From positions 39,708,133 to 39,772,132 of the forward strand of contig JAVMKO010000005.1 in the NCBI GenBank assembly GCA_032164245.1: DNA of 64,000 bases, written 5' to 3'. The translations under genes and the position numbers were made by a program. Below are positions 35,100 to 46,879 of the stretch, one piece after another; position 1 is the first letter of the stretch, and each line of letters opens with the position of its first letter. Under the pieces are notes generated by a model. That model did not search any database. It worked only from the letters and a program-made list of their open reading frames with translations, and had not been told where the DNA came from. The stretch is from Sternotherus odoratus (Eukaryota > Chordata > Testudines > Kinosternidae).

Positions 35100-35621
35100 G
35101 TAATTTATTAATTTATTTATTTTGGCTAGAGAACCCTTAAAATGTATCTTGATAAAACTGAGACTTATTTGTGGACAGAGAAGTTCCACAAGATATGTTG
35201 TCACACCTAGCCCTTTGCCAATCATCATACATTCTTTCTAGTTGTTTATTTATTTGTGCTGGTGTTAGTACTTTGTCCGGTAAAGATTTATACTGCATTA
35301 CAACTCTGATAACTGACTCTCTGAAAATGGCATTTTGGGGTTCCATATTTGTGTTTTTAATAATTTCCATATAACATTTCTTCAGTTTACAGGTTAAAAA
35401 AAATCTCGTAACTACCACTCCTACAAATTTGCCCTGGATACAGAGGCAAGCTGGATTCTGTCCTGCCCATGCACTGTAGGCAATAATAAAGATTCTGCAC
35501 TTTAAAATCTCTCCTTTATTATATTTGTACAATGTCATTGTCTGTAGATCAAAGTGGAGACAACTAGTGGCTATCTCTGATTTTTCATTCATGGCTACTC
35601 TTACTTTTGTTGGGCATTTTG

Positions 35622-36447
35622 GACACTAAACTGAGAGGAGTGGTAGATACACTGTGGGGGAGGGATAGGATACAGAGGGACCTAGACAAATTAGAGGACT
35701 GGGCCAAAAGAAATTTGATGAGGTTCAACAAGAACAAGTGCAGAGTCCTGCACTTAGGACGGAAGAATCCCATGCACTGCTACAGACTAGGGGCCAAATA
35801 GCTAGGCAGCAGTTCTGCAGAAAAGGACCTAGGGGTTACAGTGGATGAGAAGCTGGAGATGAGTCAACAGTGTGCCCTTGTTGCCAAGAAGGCTAATGGC
35901 ATTTTGGGCTGTATAAGTAGGGGCATTGCCAGCAGATCAAGGGACATGATTGTTCCCCTCTATTCGACCTTGGTGAGGCCTCATCTGGAGTACTGTGTCC
36001 AGATTTGGGGCCCACACTACAAGAAGGATGTGGAAAAATTGGAAAGAGTCCAGAGAAGGGTAACAAAAATGATTAGGAGCCTGGAGCACCTGACTTATGA
36101 GGAGAGGCTGAGAGAACTGGGATTGTTTAGTCTACAGAAGAGAAGACTGAGGGGAGATTTGATAGCTGCTTTCAACTACCTGAAAGGGGGTTCTAAAGAG
36201 GATGGATTTAGACTGTTCTCAGTGGTACCAGATGACAGAACAAGAAGTAATGGTCTCAAGTTGCAGTTGGGAAGGTTTAGATTGGATATTAGGGAAAAAA
36301 AATTCACTGGGAGGGTGGTGAAGCATTGGAATGGGTTACGGTAGAATCACCTTCCTTAGAGGTTTTTAAGGTCAGGCCTGACAAAGCCCTCGATGGGATG
36401 ATTTAGTTGGAGATTGGTCCTGCTTTAAGCAGGGGATTGGACTAGAT
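35622..36447 (+). pseudogene. CR1 RT C-terminal fragment and 3' region
   Basis: 5'-truncated CR1 on +. A frame reads [20 protein letters not shown] up to a TAG at 35799-35801, then resumes as a 167-codon open stretch (35841-36344) with [20 protein letters not shown] and [20 protein letters not shown]. The 3' untranslated part is cut at 36447 by a hAT insertion and continues at 36973. Confidence 0.9.
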
Positions 36448-36964
36448 CAGTGGTCCCCATCCCCCGGTCCGCGGACCGGTACCGGTCCGTGGAGCATTCG
36501 GTACCGGGCCGCGGCCGCCTTCCCCTTTGGGCCGCGTCCGCGTTCCCCTCCGGGCCGCCTTCCCCTTCGGGCCGCGGCCGCGTTCCCCTCCGGGCCGCGT
36601 TCCCCTCCGGGCCGCGTTCCCCTCCGGGCCGCGTTCCCCTCCGGGCCGCGTCCGCGTTCCCCTCCGGGCCGCGTTCCCCTCCGGGCCGCGTTCCCCTCCG
36701 GGCCGCCTTCGCTTCCGCATCCGGCGGCTTCCCGCATTCCCTTCCAGTGCGGTCCGGTCCGGCTTCCCGCGGCTTTTCGGCAGACATACAACAGTCCAGC
36801 GCGGCGAATTAAAGAAAATAAGCTGACCAATTTAATTCTGCGGGTTTTCGGCGGACATGCAACGGTCCGCCGCACCGAGTGAAAAATTAAATCGCCCCCG
36901 GGCCGCAAGCATTGTCCGGTCCGCGTTGACCGGTCCGCGGCGATCAAAAGGTTGGGGACCACTG
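36448..36964. mobile_element. hAT MITE with minisatellite, inserted in CR1
   Basis: Ends CAGTGGTCCCCATCCCCCG and the complement of CAGTGGTCCCCAACCTTTTG, flanked by perfect 8-bp copies of GACTAGAT at 36440-36447 and 36965-36972. At 36515-36715 it carries about a dozen units of a 17-24 bp repeat with core gttcccctccgggccgc. Open frames of up to 171 codons arise from this repeat and are not genes. Confidence 0.93.
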
Positions 36965-36972
36965 GACTAGAT

Positions 36973-37021
36973 GATCTCCTGAGGTCCCTTCCAACCCTAA
37001 TATTCTATTATTCTATGATTT
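36973..37021 (+). mobile_element. CR1 3' terminus after the hAT
   Basis: Continues the CR1 with gatctcctgaggtcccttcc and ends in ttctattattctatgattt, the simple terminal repeat of CR1. Confidence 0.9.
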
Positions 37022-37234
37022 TACCCTTGCTTATGAAAACTAGTAGCCAAGGGAAGTGTACAATATCAGCAGCTAACTGCACTGGCAGAAATATTTTATA
37101 TATCCTTTGGAGTAATGTTTCTTATTAAGTGTTCCTAGATAGAAATCGAGGGAAGTGCCACAGGAGCAGAAGGATTTGTACAGGAGTCAAAAAATTAATT
37201 AGAATCTCGCTTGATTATTCTGGATCATACCACC

Positions 37235-37659
37235 CAGCACCATCCTTACCCATACACAAAGTACGCAGTTGCGTAGGGCACCAAATTTCCTGGTACCCGG
37301 CGTAGCTGCATGCTGCTCAAGCACCTGCTCCAGCTCTTCCCCATTACCCCTGCTCTGCTCCAGCCCCACCCCCACTCCTCTGAGCTCTTCAGCAGGGCCA
37401 GACTGCACTCAGTGGAGGTGGGAAGTGCAGCAACCCGGCCCCAGCTGGCCACCAGTGAGTGCTGGGGGTGGTTCCCCCTGCTCCCCAACCTTCCTCCTCC
37501 CCCCCCCCCCCGCCATGTGGAGTCCTTCCCTCCCCCACAGAGGACTGGAGCTAGCGCCCTCCCGTTGCTGCCCCTGCAGAGGCCTGTGGCCTAATACACA
37601 CACACACACACCCTGCGGGGAGGTTGTGTAGGGCCCCAGAATAGCTAGGGATGGCCTTG
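37235..37659. mobile_element. hAT-like MITE
   Basis: Left end CAGCACCATCCTTACCCATA and complement of right end CAAGGCCATCCCTAGCTATT. It is flanked by ATACCACC (37227-37234) and ATACTACC (37660-37667), an 8-bp duplication with one mismatch. The interior is CT-rich with a CA tract near 37597-37612. A Tigger-like MITE begins only 14 bp further on. Confidence 0.65.
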
Positions 37660-37673
37660 ATACTACCTAAGTA

Positions 37674-37971
37674 CAGTAGACTCTCGATTATCCAGGACTG
37701 GATTAACCAGAATGTGGATTAACCAGGATGGCAAATAAAAATACGCGCAACTCGTGGGACTGGCTCTGGCTTTGCTGCCGCCCCAAGCACACACACAAAA
37801 AAACCCACCAGGGCACAGGGCAGCCAGTGAACCAACACCCCCTCCCCCGGTGCAGGATGGCTGGTGAACCAACCCCTTCTCCCCATATTTCCTATGGATG
37901 GTGATTATCTGGGATTTTATTAACCAGAAATAATTTTTTTCCTATCATCCTGGATAATCGAGAGTCTACTG
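37674..37971 (+). mobile_element. Tigger-like MITE, copy 1
   Basis: Ends CAGTAGACTCTCGATTATCC and the complement of the same sequence, flanked by TA at 37672-37673 and 37972-37973. The interior matches 52992-53290 in reverse orientation (for example the block around tgctgccgccccaagcacac). Confidence 0.88.
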
Positions 37972-38647
37972 TATTCCCATGAAGATTCCTGCAGTGACGC
38001 ATACCTGCGACATGCTCATCTTAGGACACTGTGAATCTATTTGTGAAGAGATAAATATTTCATTTCTTTAAGATACTTTTCTAATTTTTCCAGAGAGAGA
38101 CCAGTGCATTTATACCTGAAGATTAATTATCCTGAACACTGGCTCTGATAGGTGCAATGCAGAGTGCTTCATAAATAGCCAAAGGGAGTTATTGTCTTGG
38201 CAGAGTTGTTACTGTATTCTGAGTCCAGATTTATTAAATTAAATAAATCAATTAAAGATAAATTTGTAATATGTTGAGTAAATTAATCTTTCTCCTTATC
38301 CTCTCAGCCACCTCAGTTTATAAGTGTCATGGATAGCTAATTTGGAAATGCAGTTGCTTATTCAATTCCAAATGCTACTATGTGTTACCCTTAATGTGCA
38401 GTCATTTAAAGGTACAGGCAGTTTTGCTTTGGTTGCAAAATAAATTTATAATTTAGCAGGACCACACTGAGGTTTAAATCCTAATCTCTTCTGGATTTCA
38501 GTTGTTTACATATCAAATATGCTGTCACTGAATTTTCAATAATTCACATTAGAATAAAAGGCACTAGGTATAACTGAAGGCAAATGAAACAGTTAGCAAG
38601 CAGGGTTATGTTATAAGTAGAGTTTGTAATGCCACCTATAGGTAAGG

Positions 38648-38868
38648 AATCAGAGAAGTAGCCGTGTTAGTTTGGAATTGCAGAAGTGACAAAGAGTCCC
38701 GTGGCACCTTAAAGACTAAATAAAGTATTGAAGCATAAGTTTTAGTGGGCTAATACCCACTTCGTCGGATGCAGTTGCAGTTGCATCCGACGAAGTGGGT
38801 ATTAGCCCACGAAATCTTATGCTTCAATATTTTAGTTAGTCTTTAAGGTGCCACAGGACTCTTTGTCA
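38648..38868. mobile_element. palindromic Penelope-like insertion with 15-bp TSD
   Basis: Two 84-bp arms (38690-38773 and 38782-38865) are near-perfect reverse complements around an 8-bp centre. Each arm runs caaagagtcc...gtgggctaatacccac...tcggatgca. A unique leader lies at 38648-38689. The whole is bounded by perfect 15-bp copies of CACCTATAGGTAAGG at 38633-38647 and 38869-38883. The arms match Penelope-like tails at 17634-17762. Confidence 0.8.
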
Positions 38869-39455
38869 CACCTATAGGTAAGGTCGCCCAACACCTCTTG
38901 TTATAAGACTCTGTTTACAGTTGCTCATAACTCTGCTAAACTTTAACCCCTTTGGCTGAAATTTTCAATACCAGGTGCCTGCCTCTGGCTTGCTTGCTTA
39001 TTTATTTGAAAGTTTCAGCAAAAGCAGCTCCAACTTTTTTGAAAACAAGAATAGGGAAAAATATATTGTTTGCCCATGCTAAAAGAATATTTCTAACCAT
39101 CTTGTTGAGAAACTGTAGTTCCTCCATGCTTTGCAGCAGGCACTTAAATTTGACAGCAGTGTTGTCCTGGTGTTAGGGATCCAGAGCTCTCACCTCTTAT
39201 GATTTTATTGCAAGTAACACACATTTGCCTCTGCTGTAGCCAGTCTGGCATTAAGAGAATCTGCTGCCCTCATGCAAATTTCAACCTCCTCTGATTGGCT
39301 GCCTTCCCCACTTTCCTATTTACAGGGAAGGAGCAGTCAATCATGACTGCTCTAGGAGCAGAGAGAGGAACCCTTGAGTAGGGTGGATAGCAACAGAGAG
39401 CAGAGGTGTGGTAAGTTGACAGGAGTGGGGAGAAGAGGTGGTGGTTGTAGACTAA

Positions 39456-39740
39456 GGGCTTGTCTCCACTACGGAGGGGGATCGACTGCAGATACGCAAC
39501 TTCAGCTACGTGAATCACGTAGCTGAAGTTTGCGTATCTGCAGCCGACTTACCTCTCATCCCCATGGCGACGGCAGTTGGCGACGCGCTCCCCCGTCGAC
39601 TCCAGCTTGCGCCTCCCGGCAAGCTGGAGTTACGCAGTCGACGGGGGAGCCGCAAGCGATCGATTTCTCACGTCCTCATCAGACGCGAGAAATCGATCCC
39701 CAGAAGATCGATCCCGTGCCGCACGAGTGAAGACCAGCCC
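39456..39740 (+). mobile_element. multi-hairpin Harbinger MITE, copy 1
   Basis: Ends GGGCTTGTCTCCACTACGG and the complement of GGGCTGGTCTTCACT, flanked by TAA at 39453-39455 and 39741-39743. Inside are three successive hairpins: 39486-39543 (ctgcagatacgcaacttcag paired with its complement), 39587-39650 (gctcccccgtcgactccagc) and 39658-39698 (gatcgatttctc). Its ends match the large Harbinger at 24519-29585. Confidence 0.88.
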
Positions 39741-41133
39741 TAAATAGAAATAGAGATTGTGGGGATAAGGAGCTGGGAGTGGCATAGAGGGGGCAGAAAC
39801 CAGGGGGAGGAGCAAGGGCGACAGAGGTGTGGATAAGATCAGAGTAGGAATTGGGGGCAGAAGTCAAGGATGGGTAGACAGGCAGTAGGGTCTATAACTA
39901 GTAGAGAACACTCCAATACAGAACCTGAAATTACCTCAGGTGATCTGTGCTGTGAATCTAAAGGTCTGTACCCTGCTTATCATCCATGTTGGAACTCAGT
40001 ATGGTTCCATGTGATGGAATTTTTGCTTTTTTGGGTGGTTTTTTTAAATTAGGAAATTGCATTAAAAACCCTGAATTTAAAAAAGTGTTAAGATTGGAAA
40101 GTCAAGCATTCTAAAGTTAGGAAATGCCAGAATTAATGTTGCTTATGCAGGAATTTGTATTCCATGCAATGTTTGGATAGTGTTAAATAGTGTTAAATAA
40201 GGCCTGGGTCATACATTGAATATGAAGGATAAAAATAATTATTGAATTAAATCACTGAATGAGGCAGGGATTGTGGGGGGGAAAAAACAGTATATGATCA
40301 TACGATTAATAATGCATACTCTTCGGGGGGCTAAATTAAGGTTGCACAGGCAACCTACATTCTAACATTTACTAACTTGAGAGTGCTTGGTTTTGCAATG
40401 TTAATGTAATTTTAATGTAATGTTTTATTATGCAATATAATATAAATAAAAAGCAATGATAGGAAGATCTATGCAAACACTTGTGCTGAGATTAACTGAA
40501 CCCTCTTCAACTATTCAGTTGATTCCTAATACAAGGGGCCACATAAGAGGGTAGCAAGTTACCAACTTGCTCCTACTTTTCTATGTCCTAAGCTTGCATT
40601 CAAATTGATCATTGCTTTTGCTGGGACAGTCCTACGTATTGGAGGGAATTCCATTAGAGACAAATATTCTCACATCAGTTGGTTAAAGAAACAAAGTGTG
40701 GAAGTGAGCTCCAAGATTGTTGTGTGGTGTTAGAGTGAAGACAGTTCAAGGAAACCCTATAGCATTGTACTGATGTGGTCATTAAGATAAAGGCTTATGT
40801 TCTTATTCCAAAGGGGTTCTAGCCTACTGTGTACCAGGAAAAAACATAGTGTCTCATAAGTGTTTTACAATCAACCTGCAATGTTTAATTTTTTACTCCA
40901 AATTCACAGTCTTGTATAACATTACACTGTGCTCCTAGCTGGCTCTTTAGAACAGTTTGGTTTCTTCAGCATTAATTCAGATTTAGATACATGATATTAT
41001 TCAAATAAAAAATTCTGTGTGTATTCTTATGTTGTACATACTGTAATACATGCCATTATTTCCCACAAATGCTTGATGTGGACTGAGTTATAACTCTCAG
41101 ATCTGGAAAAATAAACAACTTTGTTTCTTTCAG

Positions 41134-41259
41134 GACTTATAATTTCTCTACAGCTTCTTCGTGGGGACATGGAACAGATTCGAAGGGAGAACCCCATGAT
41201 CTTTAACAGGGGGGTGTCTGTTACCAGAAAACTCGGTTTCCCTGATGTCATAATGCCAG
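41134..41259 (+). CDS. DOCK3: DOCK3 internal exon 5 of 10 (frame-neutral)
   Basis: The acceptor is tttcag ending at 41133. The donor gttggt at 41260 is weak by consensus. The 126 nt read 2 + 41 codons + 1, so the exon is symmetric and skipping it would keep the frame while removing 42 residues (LIISLQLLRGDMEQIRREN onward, to PDVIMPG). The segment sits just before DHR-1. Two similar Harbinger-type MITEs in opposite orientation lie about 1.4 kb upstream and 1.3 kb downstream. An inverted pair of Tigger-like elements also flanks it at greater distance. Confidence 0.9.
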
Positions 41260-42554
41260 GTTGGTAGATCTCCTCTAACTATAAAATGCAGATGCCGTTG
41301 CTGATAGTCTTTCTTAAGGATTGATAACTGGGATAGTTTTTCACTCAAGGATGAACAATAATGTAAGACACACCTTGGACAGTTTCAGATTACAAATTCC
41401 AGATTGCAGTAAAGCATACCTATTGCCAATTTGAAGTATTTTTCATTGAAGCAGTACAGAACCATACCAGAATGCTTTAAATTGACACACATAACATGTA
41501 TTCAACAGACTGTGTTGTTCTTTTTTTAATTAGAAATCCCCTGTACAGTCTAAGTGTTGGGCTGTCTGTTTCAGAACCAGAGAGAGTTTTCACACTTTTT
41601 GTTCCCCATAATAAAAAGCCTAGTTCCTCCCCACAACCCCCAATTCCCTAATTCTACACAACATTCAACCCCTCCAATAGATGTCTTGGCCCCAGCATTG
41701 CAGCATTCTAGCTATCCCTGCCTGACAGAACAGCCTCTTGGGTCCATTGTTACCGGGGCACAAATTAGAGCAGGATTAAGTCTACTGAGTCGATTTAGGG
41801 GCCAAACTAGCACACGGCAAGTCCTATGATCAATGGGCATGAAAGTTGACATCATATAGCCTGATTCATACAGTGTAGTGAGGAACTGGCCTAGGAACTC
41901 TCTATCGTACATAAACTTGATATGTCAGCTTTTGAAATGCCACTCCCTCACTTCATATTATGAATCAGACCAAATAAGGCTTTTGTGGATTTGGGAAATT
42001 TTGTGTGAGCAGTGTTTGAGAGAAATGTTGGATTTCTGTACTGGAAAAACTGTGCTGACACATTAACATCTTTGGTTGGTGCAATCTCATCAGGCAGTCT
42101 CTATAGAAACCATAGTGAAAAGCTCAGCAGGGGTTATGTGAGAAGTATTTTAAGAAAATATAATGTAAATGATATAAGAAGTTTAGAACCATATATATTT
42201 TAACACTCTTGAAAGTACCAGGATTTCTTGCATTAAGATGGGTGAGTGAGAAGGATGAGGACACAGCGATGTTAACCTCCTATATTGTGATAATTACATT
42301 AGAATTTTAAAAGAAACAATTTCAAATTCAAGTTGTGTTTTATCAGTCACCAAAAAAAATTATAAATCTGAATAAAGCTAAAGAAATTTAATTAGTTGAC
42401 ACACATTTAATGTGAATGTCTTTTTAGTGAATTTACCAAAGACATTTTTTGGCTTAAGAGCATGCCAAAGAATTTCATTTATTTAACTGGTTTCAGAGTG
42501 GTAGCAGTGTTAGTCTGTATCAGCAAAAAGAACGAGGAGTACTTGTGGCACCCA

Positions 42555-42813
42555 GGGCTGGTCTTCACTACCCACCAGATCGGCGGGTAGCGATCGATCG
42601 CCCACGGCGCCCACGTCGACTCCGGAACTCCAGCTTGCCGGGAGGCACTAGCTGGAGTCGACGGGGGAGCGTGCCGCTGACTGCCGCCACCGTGAGGATG
42701 GCAGGTAAGTCAGCTGCAGATGCGCAAACTTCAGCTATGTGATTCACGTAGCTGAAGTTGCATATCTGCAGTCGACCCCCTTCCCCCCCCCCCCTTGTGG
42801 TGAAGACCAGCCC
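42555..42813 (-). mobile_element. multi-hairpin Harbinger MITE, copy 2 (inverted)
   Basis: Ends GGGCTGGTCTTCACTACC and the complement of GGGCTGGTCTTCACCAC. TTA follows at 42814-42816; the left flank CCA is a degenerate copy. The hairpins seen at 39486-39543 and 39587-39650 recur here in reverse order, so the copy is opposite in orientation to 39456-39740. A poly-C run lies near 42781-42794. Confidence 0.82.
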
Positions 42814-43200
42814 TTAGAGAATAACAAATGTATTTGGACATAAGCTTTTGTGGGCTAAAACTTACTTCATCAGATGCATATCTACAGAGAACATGAAAAG
42901 ATGGGGGTTGCCATACCAACTCTAAATCAATTAAGGTGGGCTATTATCAGCAGGAGAAAAAAACTTTTGTAGTAATAATCAGGATGGCCCATTCCAAATA
43001 GTTGACAAGAGGGTGTTAGTAACAGTAGAGCAGAAAATTAGCATGGCAAAATAGTTTTAGTTTGTGTAATGACCCATCCACTGCCAGTCTTTATTGAAGC
43101 CTAATTTAATGGTGTCCAGTTTGCAAATCAATTCCAGTTGTGCAGTTTCTCGTTGGAGTCTGTTTTTTGATGGTTTTTTTGTTGAAGAATTGTGATTTTT

Positions 43201-43404
43201 TTAGGTCTGTAATTGAGTGTCAGGGAGATTGAAGTGTTCTCCGACTGGTTTTTTAATGTTATTATTCTTGACGGCTGATTTGTGTCCATTTATTCTTTTA
43301 TGTAGAGGCTGTCCGGTTTGGCCAATGTACATGGCAGAGGGGCATTGCTGGCACATGATGGCATATATCACATTATTGTTGTGATTTTGCTGGTGTTCAA
43401 CCAC
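43201..43404 (-). pseudogene. GIY-YIG endonuclease fragment of a Penelope-like element
   Basis: A 67-codon open piece containing NNVIYAIMCQQCPSAMYIGQ followed by TGQPLHKRINGHKSAVKNNN. This is the VIY...YIGQTG...R.NGHKS pattern of the Penelope-type GIY-YIG nuclease, with the CxxC pair inserted between the two motifs. It would nick DNA for target-primed integration. The frame is lost on both sides. Confidence 0.8.
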
Positions 43405-46400
43405 TGGGAGACATTGGGAATATTAAATTAAAAGCAGTTTCTACAGAATGCCTTCATGCTGTTTCCAACATTGAGATATGCATGGCTGTGACTTTCAGCT
43501 CCATATTCAGCAGTACTCCTTTGACTTGGCCTCTAGATCTGTTGCCCAATTCAAGAGAGTCTGTCCTGCACTCTCTTTTCAGCTAATGCTCCTCAGAGAC
43601 ACCTCCTGTTGCTTGTTAAACTCTCTAGAATGGGAATCCATACTGTCAATCCTTGAAGGAGGAAAAACTGCCACATATCAAAGTAGCTGTGGTTTTTTTG
43701 AGATAACTGTGGATATGGATTTAAACTCCCCTTGCCACTTTCTCTGGAGTCTCTTATTAAGAATTCCTGAATTAAAAGGATGCAGAATGCCAGTCGGGGC
43801 AGTTATTAGTGAGTGAAGAGAGGTTGTGTGCAACCAAAGCCTCATCAGATAGTGATTACTAGAAGGTCCATTCTTGTGAACCAGGGGTGTGCATCGCCCC
43901 AAAATGTGGGCCTACATGAGCAGTCATCTTGAAGGACCACAGTTATCATGGTAAATGATTGTTTCTTTCTTTTTAGAGGTGCTGAACCCCAGAACTCTGT
44001 TAAATCCAATGGTGGCTGCAGATGTTCTGCATATCCAAAACTTAGGCCTGTTATTAAGGGTGCCTAAATATAGAATCAGGTGTCTTACTTTAGGCACTCA
44101 CATTCGAAAACTTTGGCTCAGGTATGTCAGAAATGGCGAAAAGCACATTGGACACTCCCTGACAGCCAGTACCTTTCTTCGAAGAGTCCATGTACAGACA
44201 AAGAGTAGGTATAAAGGAACATATGATCACTGGGGGGTAGGAAGAAAGAAGCAGTCATATGTGAAGTGATGCATAATGCAAACACTTAATTCTCCATCAG
44301 CAAAATCAGTATACTAAGAAAAATAAGGGCATTTCAATTATGCAAGTTAGTGCCTCCTTCATCCTTGAAGATGTTTGTTTTTACAACTGAAAATGTGTTT
44401 GATCTCATCCATTCCATAGCAGATATTTATCCATCTCATGCAGTTTAACATGTTTAGAAGAGGTCCAGGATTAGAGAACCAGGGATAGTATAAATCAGGA
44501 TTGAATGTAGCAGAACTATGAGAATAAAGATTACATAATCTTTGGTTCCAGTGTTATCATTGTCAAATTCAAAAGTCTTCATTTTCTGACAACTTTATTT
44601 GTATTTTCAGTGATTTAAAAAAGACTTTACTGGCTAAAAATTCAAAACTTTGTGGGTATTTTTTGTAGCTCTTGAGCTTGTCCACATATTTGTTAACTCT
44701 CTCTTTCAGACTGCTTTCTCCCTTCTTCACTTGAGAGCTGTTGCTGTGTTATTAAAGACAAGGTTTCCTCTCTCTGAAATGATTAGCCCAGAGGTTTCTG
44801 TCAGAATCATACTTTGCAGCTAGGTGCATGTTTTCAAAAGGTGACGGTCATAAGAGGATTAATATCCATGTAGAGGCTGTGTCACCTAATGTTGCTCCTA
44901 TACACTGATCAGACTGTTCAGTCAAAAACTGTCAAAAGAAAGCAAATAATTTTACTGTATTCAAACCCATTTCAAATGAACTTTAAAATTATTTTCTCTT
45001 CCTTTTTTATGAGGAGTCAGCAGGTCCCCTTTGCCCTCAGACATCCAAACACTAAAATTCGAAGGTTACTATTTTTCTCCCTGGCTGTTTTAATGGCACT
45101 GGTGAGGAGTCTTCTAATAAACCTCTTCGCCCCTATCGACCAAGAATCTTGACTGATATCCAACAATTGTTGGGGAAAAGAATTACTGAACCAGTCAAGT
45201 CATTCATATGTCCTGCATAGCTGTGCAGAGCATTGCTAAAGTCTCTTTGGACAATCGTGTCTATTTCAATAATGTTAAATTTAGAAGTTCTGAGATTTTC
45301 ACTGTGTTGTAATCTGAGAAGAGCATCCTGGTGAACTTAATGCTCTTCTGTGTCCTTGTGAATCAGAAGAGGTTCAGTCATACCAGGCTTATAAGTTTCT
45401 TTCTAAATTACTATTGGATTTAAGAATGTCCATTTAAGCCTGACAATAATTTTACCTTTCCCCAGAGATAAAAGCAATGAGGCATATGCTACTTGCCTTT
45501 TGGATTGCAACTTTATTTGTATACAGAACTTGCTATCAGAAATCTATTCCAAATGACATCCCTTCCCTTCCCCATGTGCTGATACATTTTCTGTCTTTTA
45601 TTTTGATCCTCTGATGAAAAGTGCATGCTTCATCTTTTACTTGTGAGTGATGTTTCTTCCTCTTTTCTCTCTCCTCCTTAATTGTCCTGGTTACTCTCTT
45701 TACTTTTCCTTCATTCTCTCCTCTTTCTTTCTGATGCAGAGATGAAGATAGTTGGGTGTAAGTTTCTGCTTTTATATATAATGTCTGCTTATTGCTTGAT
45801 TTGTTTCCCATCTTTACTTCATGTTTTTTTCATGGAATGTTGGGGATTGGTAAAAGTAACAAACCATAATAACATTGCTGGGGAGCTTTGGTAACAGATG
45901 GTTATTATCAGTATTTCTTCACACTGATGTAGTATTCCAGACAGAGTTGCTAAGTATAACAGGATGAGTCAGTATCACTGCTGAGAAAGCTTTGAGAAAA
46001 GTCATAAAATTTTGTAAAAAATTGTAAATAAGTGTTATAAAGAGAATGAAAACTAATCATTTTCCTTAGTCAGAAAAAGAAAATAAGCAAGAGTTAAGAT
46101 GGAGCAAGGAAAATTTAGGTAAGATATTAGAAGAATCTCTTAGTAAAAACAGAGCGGAAAAAATGGAACAGTCTGTGAAGGAATTTTTTGGATCATTGAC
46201 TGATATTCAAGGACAGAAAAGACACCTATCTATCCAGGACAGGAGGGATAATGAAACCAATTATTGATTTATGTAAGGACATATGCTGGATCATCCACTA
46301 GTATGCCTTACCCACCATAAAGATTACATGTTTCTATCAGTATGAAAAAGAAATCTTGAAGAAGAGGAAATAGAGTGGTCGACTTTCTCCAAATTAACCT

Positions 46401-46769
46401 GGGAGCAAAACCATGACACTAAATACAAATATTTGTGTAGGTATGTCCTGCTGGCTCTATAAATCTATTTTTTATAAAAGACATTGTATTAATTCCTTTG
46501 GATCCACAGGTCCAAAAATCTGTTCTCAGAAAGCAGATTAATGTGATATCCTATCTTTCCTTAGTTCCTCTCAGAAGTACAGGGAAATACAGCCTGACCA
46601 CATTCTTCACCAAAAGCCAAAGTGATCATCAAGGGTTAAAATGCATGTACTAATCCCAATAATGATACTTTAATATAAAGAATAAATAATAGTCGATATT
46701 GTGTGTCCCCTTTCTACTTTCACGTTGTTCCTATTGATATAGTCTCATGCACATTTTTAGGAAAGAATA

Positions 46770-46879
46770 GGACCTGATATTCATTTACAGTATGACAAGT
46801 TATATTTACACCAACTTTAATGATTCTTTCACTGCCAAAACAGTGAAAAGCGTCCTTAGTGTAAATGCAAATCAGGCCC
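46770..46879. mobile_element. short palindromic MITE
   Basis: GGACCTGATATTCATTTACA on the left pairs with TGTAAATGCAAATCAGGCCC on the right; 110 bp. It resembles 33223-33318 and 47093-47202 in having CCTGATT-type ends. Confidence 0.55.

Larger units (their letters stand above)
35100..41133 (+). other. intron between exons 4 and 5 (6034 bp)
   Basis: Holds a CR1 split by a hAT, another hAT MITE, a Tigger-like MITE, a palindromic Penelope insertion and a Harbinger MITE. The parts 35100-35620, 37980-38630, 38884-39450 and 39745-41133 show nothing further. Confidence 0.6.
42490..43420 (-). mobile_element. Penelope-like retroelement, endonuclease and 3' region
   Basis: On the minus strand a GIY-YIG endonuclease remnant (43404-43201) is followed by a 3' region that ends near 42490 with the cataagcttttgtgggct block and a terminal gtttcagagtggtagcagtg. 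A Harbinger MITE (42555-42813) has landed in the terminal part. GIY-YIG C-terminal endonuclease plus this kind of tail is the layout of Penelope-like elements. The reverse transcriptase is missing. Confidence 0.75.

Noticed and set aside
36425..36962. Overlapping open frames of up to 171 codons rich in RRGTRPGG or PSGP repeats
   Set aside because: Produced by a 17-24 bp minisatellite inside a hAT MITE; open in several frames at once.
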